From positions 1-7,773 of the forward strand of contig JAOZRM010000040.1 in the NCBI GenBank assembly GCA_029940175.1: a DNA stretch of 7,773 nucleotides, read 5' to 3'. How positions within the stretch are numbered: position 1 is the stretch's first letter; each line of letters opens with the position of its first letter. This document shows positions 1-4,934 of this stretch, piece by piece. Under the pieces are notes generated by a model. It was given only the letters and a program-made list of their open reading frames with translations. It ran no database searches and was not told the origin of the DNA. Source of the stretch: Candidatus Sabulitectum sp. Its GTDB lineage: Bacteria > Fermentibacterota > Fermentibacteria > Fermentibacterales > JCC-6. The translations under genes were made by a program, and so were the position numbers.

Positions 1-150
1 GATCTTTCAAGAAAAATATCAACCCTTTTAACCAATCAGGATCTAGCATCTGCCATGGGACAGAACGGTTTTAAGAGAACCATTGAGGAACACACCTGGA
101 AGAAAGTTACAGACAGATTTTACAAGAATATCCAGGAGAGACTGTCATGA
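1..150 (+). CDS. C-terminal end of a probable GT4 (group 1) glycosyltransferase, 5' partial
   Basis: Frame 1 is open from the first base to a TGA at 148-150 and gives the last 49 residues of a protein. The visible part has an alternating hydrophobic/charged helix, then an LASAMGQNG segment, a glutamate pair (E29-E30), HTW, and a closing helix with KKVTDRFYKNI. This order (last loading helix, MG-x-NG/GR turn, then 'W..v...y...' helix) is what the C-terminal end of family GT4 enzymes looks like, where it packs back on the N-terminal Rossmann domain. GT4 enzymes transfer sugars from nucleotide donors to lipid-linked or protein acceptors in the cytoplasm. The catalytic part lies outside the window, so donor and acceptor cannot be named. 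The stop overlaps the next start as ATGA, and the neighbours are glycosyltransferases, which supports the call. The coding assignment is firm; the family assignment rests on a short tail only. Confidence 0.6.
   Translation, partial: DLSRKISTLLTNQDLASAMGQNGFKRTIEEHTWKKVTDRFYKNIQERLS
134..140 (+). promoter_or_regulatory. Shine-Dalgarno site for the GT2 gene at 147
   Basis: AGGAGAG sits 6 bases before the ATG at 147 and within the end of the upstream gene. It is a strong, well-spaced site that fixes the start inside the ATGA overlap. Confidence 0.75.
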
Positions 151-1328
151 ATAAGGTTACAATCGCAGTTGTTCTCTACAATGGTGAAAAATTGATTCCT
201 CAGCTGGCTGAGACACTGGCTTCTCTCCCCGGTGATATTCAGACTGTAATTTATGACAGTGGTTCCACAGATGGTTCTGTTCAATTTGCTTCACAGATAT
301 TGAAAAATGCCATTGTTGTTCCCGGGGGAAACCATGGTTTCGGTTATGGGAACAACAGATGTATTGAGAAAGTGAATACAGAGTACGTTCTTCTTCTTAA
401 CAGCGATGCTTCAATAGATCCAGAGTCTCTCACTGAACTTGTATCGTTCCTTGACGAGAATCCTGAATTTGCCGGGGTGCAGCCCCTTATAAGGCTCTGG
501 GGATGGGACAAGGTAACAGCTTCCTGTGGTGTTTTTCTCACAGAGTATGGAGAGGCATGGGACAGCAGATTTATGCATCTTGAACTGTTTCCCCTTCGAA
601 CTCCAATTCAGGCCCCTGCAATCACTGCTGCTGTATCCTTGTGGAGAAAAAGTGCACTTGATTCCGTTAAAGGTTTTGATGAACATTTCTTCATGTATTT
701 CGAAGATGCAGACCTTTCACTCAGGCTGGGTGCTGCAGGGTGGAAGCTGGGAGTTGTCAGAGCAGCCAGGGCCGCCCACATGATAGGTTTCTCAAGTATC
801 AGACGCAAAGCAAGAGAGTGGGAACTTGAATCTTCGATCCGGATGTTTCGAAGATATTTTGGAAACGGAAGACTTTCTTTTAAATGGTGGAAAAGAGAGG
901 CACGAATTATTCTCAGCTGCGTTCTTCGCGGCCAATCTCCACTCTGGCGAATGATTCAGGCAGTAAAAGCTCTCCGCAGCAAAGTTGATACCGTAAGCAT
1001 CCCGGAAGAGGTAAGATCAATGCTTTCAGGAGATCCAATGAATCACCCCAAACCAAGAATAGAACAGAACTCAAGAGGTCCCGGATGGAACGGAAACATT
1101 GCTTCCCCCTGGGGTGGTATCAAGACAGATTCCAAATCGATTACTTTCAAACTCACTGCTCTTGAACATACGGTTACCGGATGTTTCTCCAGCGGCAATG
1201 GTCATACTCTAAGAAGATTTTGCATTCCTGCACATTCCACAATGCAGATCAAGTTTGCAGAAACCCCGCCTCTTGTTTACATTCACTGTGATTCTTATTC
1301 AGATAGAATTGAGGTGAGAACAGATTGA
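147..1328 (+). CDS. GT2 glycosyltransferase with a C-terminal accessory domain
   Basis: This is a cytoplasmic family 2 glycosyltransferase of 393 residues, most like the rhamnosyltransferase/WbbL-type branch by motif order. The GT-A fold runs from about residue 3 to 240. Visible motifs are the first strand VTIAVVLYNG, the nucleotide-binding YDSGSTDGS (36-44), NHGFGYGNN (62-70), the DXD-equivalent NSD (85-87), and FEDADLSLR (185-193) holding the likely catalytic base, followed by H211. An amphipathic basic stretch (220-275, with WWKREAR) may lie on the membrane. Residues about 303-393 are an extra part rich in alternating beta pattern and glycines, ending in YSDRIEVR; most GT2 enzymes of this type stop near 300. 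The start is set by the ATGA overlap and the AGGAGAG site. The TGA overlaps the next TTG start. It is inferred to add a sugar to a lipid-linked surface glycan. The family is clear from the motifs, but the sugar is not predictable. Confidence 0.93.
   Translation: MNKVTIAVVLYNGEKLIPQLAETLASLPGDIQTVIYDSGSTDGSVQFASQILKNAIVVPGGNHGFGYGNNRCIEKVNTEYVLLLNSDASIDPESLTELVSFLDENPEFAGVQPLIRLWGWDKVTASCGVFLTEYGEAWDSRFMHLELFPLRTPIQAPAITAAVSLWRKSALDSVKGFDEHFFMYFEDADLSLRLGAAGWKLGVVRAARAAHMIGFSSIRRKAREWELESSIRMFRRYFGNGRLSFKWWKREARIILSCVLRGQSPLWRMIQAVKALRSKVDTVSIPEEVRSMLSGDPMNHPKPRIEQNSRGPGWNGNIASPWGGIKTDSKSITFKLTALEHTVTGCFSSGNGHTLRRFCIPAHSTMQIKFAETPPLVYIHCDSYSDRIEVRTD
1311..1316 (+). promoter_or_regulatory. Shine-Dalgarno site deciding a TTG start
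   Basis: GAGGTG lies 8 bases before TTG 1325-1327. It decides in favour of the TTG start over the in-frame ATG at 1358, which has no comparable site in front of it and would leave a gap after the upstream stop. Confidence 0.7.
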
Positions 1329-2104
1329 AAGTAAAAGATGGAAGCGAAGTTGTATTGATGCTTGCTGGTTGCTCTGCCTGGGCTGCTGTGAACCTCTTTA
1401 GAGGATTTACTAGTGCCTCGGTTCCTCTGATCCCTTTGTTCGTACTACTTGGATTGTGTGTAAACTCTCTTTTGTTTCCAATTTTATTCTGCTGTTCTCT
1501 GGTGGGTTTGATCTCAACTGCTCTGATCCCCTGGGTTGTGCTGGTGTCAGGATTGCTTGCCTGTACAGCAGGCAGAACTATGAAAATCAGAGTAACCGGT
1601 TTCATCTCAGTGGCAGCCACTCTCTGGCTGATACCAGTCTCACTCTCAATCCCTGTGGTGATATTGGCTGCGGCGCTTGTTTTCATAAGTAATCATCGCC
1701 TTAGGTATTCGCTTCTTCCTGCAGGTTTTATTGTTTCTGCTATCTTCTTTGGTCTTCCAAATTCCCTGATCACACAACCGGCAGTTGCCGGGTCCACCAT
1801 AGCAGAGGGCATTCTAACTTACAGCATCCCGGAGTTAAACACCTTGAGACCAGAGGTTCTTCTTCCGGCTCCATGTGATGGTCCATGGGCAGTGTGGGTA
1901 GCTATTGAAGCCGGTGGTGTCAGAGATTCCATACCTATGCTGGCCATTCGTCTGGGAGAGGATATGCTTGTTCTTCCTTCAGGCACAGATACTCTGTGCT
2001 TCACAATGGTTCCAGGAGACACTCTGGCCATTACGTTATTGAGAGATTTCAGACCCTTCAATCATTCGGTCATACATGCAACAGCAGGCGGTGAGAGATT
2101 GTGA
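1325..2104 (+). CDS. Unrecognised multi-pass membrane protein with soluble C-terminal domain
   Basis: I do not recognise a family for this 259-residue protein. Residues about 9-147 are strongly hydrophobic and make roughly five membrane helices (near 9-25, 32-56, 58-80, 91-120 and 129-147), with short basic links at 82-89 and 123-127. The 91-120 segment contains two prolines and could be two short spans, so topology is uncertain. Residues about 150-259 are soluble-looking with alternating beta pattern: a strand-turn-strand LCFTMVPGDTLAITL (224-238) and an end reading FNHSVIHATAGGERL. There is no obvious catalytic motif, no Walker motif, no GT-C acidic loop and no Wzx/Wzy length. TTG is chosen as start because it gives a TTGA overlap with the preceding stop and has GAGGTG 8 bases upstream. 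It sits between a GT2 and a GT-C gene and ends in a GTGA overlap with the latter, so it probably works with the GT-C enzyme, perhaps as a partner or scaffold. That role is inference from position only. Confidence 0.85.
   Translation: MKVKDGSEVVLMLAGCSAWAAVNLFRGFTSASVPLIPLFVLLGLCVNSLLFPILFCCSLVGLISTALIPWVVLVSGLLACTAGRTMKIRVTGFISVAATLWLIPVSLSIPVVILAAALVFISNHRLRYSLLPAGFIVSAIFFGLPNSLITQPAVAGSTIAEGILTYSIPELNTLRPEVLLPAPCDGPWAVWVAIEAGGVRDSIPMLAIRLGEDMLVLPSGTDTLCFTMVPGDTLAITLLRDFRPFNHSVIHATAGGERL
2090..2095 (+). promoter_or_regulatory. Shine-Dalgarno site deciding a GTG start
   Basis: GGTGAG ends 5 bases before GTG 2101-2103. Most of it lies in the first copy of a 10-bp tandem duplication whose second copy begins with the GTG itself. 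It favours GTG 2101 over the next in-frame ATG (codon 30), which would cut into the first membrane helix region. Confidence 0.6.
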
Positions 2105-2110
2105 GAGATT
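2091..2110 (+). repeat. Exact 10-bp tandem duplication at a gene junction
   Basis: GTGAGAGATT occurs twice head to tail (2091-2100 and 2101-2110). Copy 1 codes for the last residues (ERL) of the membrane protein and carries most of the ribosome site for the next gene. Copy 2 contains the GTG start of the GT-C gene, and its second to fourth bases are the TGA stop of the upstream gene. The repeat itself is directly visible; its effect on expression is inferred. Confidence 0.9.
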
Positions 2111-4104
2111 TTCTTCGCAATTATTTACACTCAATTCTGATTGCAGGATTTGGAGCCTGGATATTTATTGCATGGCGTCTCGCAGGAATGCCTGACCCGG
2201 GTTTTTCCGGCCGTATCATTCCCGCAGCATGGTTACTGGCTGGAATACTTAACGGACGGAATTCACATATAAGATGGTTTGCTCCAGTAGTATTTGCTTT
2301 TACAGCAGGAGCCTGGCTGTGGATGCTGCATCCCGGAGGCTGGATCCTTACAGCTGCGGTGGCTGTTGCAGGGCTTATAACATGGGGAATCTCTGTACCG
2401 AAAGGAAACAGCTATGGTTTGATAAAGGCTGTTTTGCCGGTACTGCTTCTTTCTATACTGACTGCAGAGATCAATGGCGATGAGGTGAGGTTTGCAGAGC
2501 AGGCCTCAACAATATCAGGTATTTCCAGTCACCGTTTCTCTGAAAGGAATATTAGAGCAGGTGACATAAGTGCTAGCGAGGGACACCACACCCCGATGTT
2601 TCCGCTTATCATCTCTCCAGGGTTGCTTGCAGGTGATCGGGGTATAAGAATAATACCGGTTATCCTTGCTTTGATAACAGTTCTTATTCTTGCAAAGCTG
2701 ACTGATCCTCGAATAGCCTTGGTGGCTGCTCTGTTGTACCCCGGTTTTGGGATTTTTGGTCTGGCAATGACAGGCTGGATGGCTGCAGGGTTGTTTGCAC
2801 TGGGTGTTTTACTGCCGGAAGGCAGGAAATGGTCTGTTGTCAGGTTGTTGATCGCGCTGATCCTTGTTGCGTTGAAAATGAGGTATATAGGAGTTGCTGC
2901 AGGTATTCTTGTCGCAGAGTACGCATGCATGCCAGCGAGAAAAAGGAAATGGATAATACCCATGATCTGGATCTCAACTGGAGCACTAATCCTTATTGTG
3001 GACAGATATTTCCTGAATGGAATCATATTCTGGATCAGATATGGAAATGTCGAGGCCCTTAATTTGATATGGGCCAATATATTCCATAGACCTCTCGATA
3101 CTGTTTCCCATGCTGCCTGGAGTCTGGTTGACCCAGAGGCTGGTCTCTTTTTCAGAGCTCCGTGGGTACTTGCTGCAATTTCAGGTTTGTTCGTCTTCCG
3201 CAGGAAACAGCCTGCTCAATTTAAGCGACTTTTTATTCCATCGATTCTCTACTGGGTTTTTCTCATAGTCTGGTCCGGCTCCTCCTGGCACGGTCTTCCA
3301 GCACCTGCTGGAAGGATGTTCGTCCCCATGCTTCCACTTTTCGCCGGCGGACTGGCGTATGTATGGAAGGAAAAAGAGACCAGGCTGCTGATTATCATTT
3401 CAATTGCAGTATCAGCCCTTGTTGTTGCTTCTCCTGCTTGCAGATATAATTACGCTGATGGAACCGACAGCATTCTCTCTCTTCTTGGAGTCACAGGTGG
3501 TTTCTCCATGGTAAGAAGTAACTCGATTCAGCTTCTAACTGCTGTTTTACTCAGTACAGCCATGCTTATCGTTCTCGGAAAATGGAAGAAATACAGGTTG
3601 CTTTCACTGGTGATCATATACGTTTCCACTTTTTTGGTGGGCATTTATCCAGATGGATATGAGGCAGAGGATCTATCACCTGAGATGGTACAGGGCGCGC
3701 GATTATATCCATATGTATCTGACCCTGTTGAAAGATATTTCTGGTTCAACAGCAGGGAAAGAATGCTGGAACTCTCTGAACCTGGTCAATCAATTCTGTT
3801 ACCTGACATACAGGCAGGCGATACCCTGTCTCTGTTGATTTCCGGTGGTGGTGGTATTTTGGCCATAGGTGGTGAAATGATCACTGTGGAAACACCTATC
3901 ATTGAATTGCCTTCAGTATACCAGTCTATTGGCAGATCTTCCAGAACTCTCCCGGACTGGCCCGAAAACAGGTTGATGGAAGAATTCAGCATGGTGATTG
4001 AAATCGATCAAATCGAGAGCAGGGCGATTCGTATTCTGCATCACAGCGGACCACCTGTTTACCTGGACAGAATAGATATTTCAAGAGGAAGCATCAGCCA
4101 ATGA
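2101..4104 (+). CDS. GT-C-like integral membrane glycosyltransferase (PMT/ArnT-type superfamily)
   Basis: This 667-residue protein has about 14 hydrophobic spans between residues 9 and 515, then a soluble end (516-667). Five helices precede an extracytoplasmic loop that starts INGDEVRFAEQ (124-134, acidic pair D127/E128) and ends HHTPMFPLI (162-170). That acidic pair followed by a His/Pro-rich re-entry resembles the first catalytic loop of GT-C enzymes such as ArnT and bacterial PMT-like proteins. Those enzymes use polyprenyl-phosphate sugars at the periplasmic face of the inner membrane. A later WHGLPAPAGRMFVPMLPLF (396-414) matches the 'GR-f-vP-l-P' helix common late in bacterial members. 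Unusual points are about four helices before the catalytic loop, where classic members have one, and a C-terminal beta-rich domain with ILLPDIQAGDTLSLLI (565-580) and a closing YLDRIDIS (654-661). The GTG start is set by the GTGA overlap and GGTGAG. The superfamily call is by pattern and moderately sure; donor and acceptor are unknown. A polymerase or ligase role is the main alternative. Confidence 0.75.
   Translation: MRDFLRNYLHSILIAGFGAWIFIAWRLAGMPDPGFSGRIIPAAWLLAGILNGRNSHIRWFAPVVFAFTAGAWLWMLHPGGWILTAAVAVAGLITWGISVPKGNSYGLIKAVLPVLLLSILTAEINGDEVRFAEQASTISGISSHRFSERNIRAGDISASEGHHTPMFPLIISPGLLAGDRGIRIIPVILALITVLILAKLTDPRIALVAALLYPGFGIFGLAMTGWMAAGLFALGVLLPEGRKWSVVRLLIALILVALKMRYIGVAAGILVAEYACMPARKRKWIIPMIWISTGALILIVDRYFLNGIIFWIRYGNVEALNLIWANIFHRPLDTVSHAAWSLVDPEAGLFFRAPWVLAAISGLFVFRRKQPAQFKRLFIPSILYWVFLIVWSGSSWHGLPAPAGRMFVPMLPLFAGGLAYVWKEKETRLLIIISIAVSALVVASPACRYNYADGTDSILSLLGVTGGFSMVRSNSIQLLTAVLLSTAMLIVLGKWKKYRLLSLVIIYVSTFLVGIYPDGYEAEDLSPEMVQGARLYPYVSDPVERYFWFNSRERMLELSEPGQSILLPDIQAGDTLSLLISGGGGILAIGGEMITVETPIIELPSVYQSIGRSSRTLPDWPENRLMEEFSMVIEIDQIESRAIRILHHSGPPVYLDRIDISRGSISQ
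3295..3314 (+). repeat. Perfect 9-bp inverted repeat with 2-bp centre, inside coding sequence
   Basis: CTTCCAGCA, CC, TGCTGGAAG. The arms are perfectly complementary and lie within codons for residues about 399-405 of the GT-C protein. As RNA, the innermost pair would open to leave a 4-base loop on an 8-bp stem. No run of T follows, so it is not an intrinsic terminator. One such repeat in about 8 kb is not far from chance (about 0.03 expected per spacer length). Confidence 0.5.
4084..4090 (+). promoter_or_regulatory. Shine-Dalgarno site for the GT2 gene at 4101
   Basis: AGAGGAA lies 10 bases before the ATG at 4101, inside the last codons of the GT-C gene. Spacing is a little long but usable. 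Confidence 0.6.
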
Positions 4105-4934
4105 ATAAACTTTCAGTTGTGGTACCATCAAGAAATGGTTTAAACCTGTTAAAAAAATTCCTTCCAGTGATAATCCGTGAGACCATCCGGGCTCAGGGTG
4201 AGATCATAGTGGTTGATGATTGCTCTGACGATGGTACTTCTAATGAACTGCCTGATCTTTTTCCTCAAGTCATTCTTCTTTCCAGGAGGAAAACTCCAGG
4301 ATTCTGTCACGCAGTCAATCTTGGAATGTCCAGGGCCAGTGGAAATTACCTTATGCTTATTAACAACGATACTATTCCATCTGAGAACTCATTCAGAAGA
4401 CTGGTTTCCGATCTGGATAAAGCAGACAGCGATGTAGCGGTGGTTGTTCCTTCAATCCTGAGACCGGATGGTTCAGACGACAGTATGTATTCCTGGATCT
4501 TCAGACATGGTCTTGCAGTTACGGGAGAGAACATCAGTGGAGAGAATTATCCATCCGGTGCCTGTGCCCTGTGGAAACGATCTGTGTGGGAAGAACTGGG
4601 CGGACTGAGCGTTTCATATGCGCCTATCTACTGGGAGGATACCGATATGGGCGTAAGAATGCATAACTCCGGATATGTCATGCTAAGATGTGGTGACATT
4701 ATTGTGGAACACAAACACGCTGCAACCATGGGTAGTTCTCTTGTGTCAGAGACTCTCCGGGAGCGCAACAGATTTGTTTTCATGGACAAAAACTGTCATT
4801 CTTCTGCAAGAAGGATGTCAAGAGCTTTCTGGTTGCCAATCCATCTCCTTCTTGCCCTGCTAAGTGGAAATAAGGCGTTCATAAATGGATACAGAGATTA
4901 TCTTAAGATAAGAAGAACAGAAAATGAAAAGTAA
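4101..4934 (+). CDS. GT2 family glycosyltransferase
   Basis: This is a compact cytoplasmic GT-A enzyme of 277 residues. The motifs are all in place: first strand LSVVVPSRNG (4-13), nucleotide-binding IIVVDDCSDDGT (35-46), RRKTPGFCHAVNLG (62-75), the DXD-equivalent NND (88-90), PSGACALWKRSVWEELGG (151-168) and YWEDTDMGVR (177-186) with the probable catalytic acid pair E179/D180. VEHKHAATMGSS (202-213) is the usual histidine-containing segment after the catalytic base. A hydrophobic stretch at 243-255 (FWLPIHLLLALLS) followed by a basic end may attach the enzyme to the inner membrane. It is related to but clearly distinct from the GT2 at 147-1328 and lacks that protein's C-terminal extension. 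It overlaps the GT-C gene by ATGA, and the kinase gene starts inside its last four codons. Inferred role: transfer of one sugar, from a nucleotide donor, to a lipid-linked glycan or glycan precursor. Specificity cannot be read from sequence. Confidence 0.93.
   Translation: MNKLSVVVPSRNGLNLLKKFLPVIIRETIRAQGEIIVVDDCSDDGTSNELPDLFPQVILLSRRKTPGFCHAVNLGMSRASGNYLMLINNDTIPSENSFRRLVSDLDKADSDVAVVVPSILRPDGSDDSMYSWIFRHGLAVTGENISGENYPSGACALWKRSVWEELGGLSVSYAPIYWEDTDMGVRMHNSGYVMLRCGDIIVEHKHAATMGSSLVSETLRERNRFVFMDKNCHSSARRMSRAFWLPIHLLLALLSGNKAFINGYRDYLKIRRTENEK

Noticed and set aside
1249..1686. 145-codon minus-strand open frame across the GT2/membrane protein junction
   Set aside because: It is opposite two supported genes, has low-information sequence, and no start signals.
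1325..2104. Membrane protein as a Wzy polymerase, Wzx flippase or signal-peptide lipoprotein
   Set aside because: It has only about five helices and 259 residues, where Wzx/Wzy have 10-14 helices. The cysteine at residue 16 is not preceded by a good lipobox with a charged n-region and is followed by more membrane helices.
2780..2794. Second sigma-54-like site (TGGC-N7-TTGT) inside the GT-C gene
   Set aside because: Spacing fits, but the invariant GC of the -12 element is GT, and there is no downstream gene start near it.
2529..3077. 182-codon minus-strand open frame
   Set aside because: It lies wholly opposite the GT-C gene, has no recognisable motif, no clear ribosome site and a composition typical of the reverse of hydrophobic coding sequence.
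3286..3301. TGGCACG as a -24 element
   Set aside because: No TTGC follows at the required distance (TCCA is there), so only half of a promoter is present, within coding sequence.
4151..4157. A7 tract near the start of the second GT2 gene (another A7 at 6055-6061 in the kinase)
   Set aside because: Considered as a phase-variation or slippage site, but seven As encoding Lys-Lys are common at this GC content and neither frame is broken.
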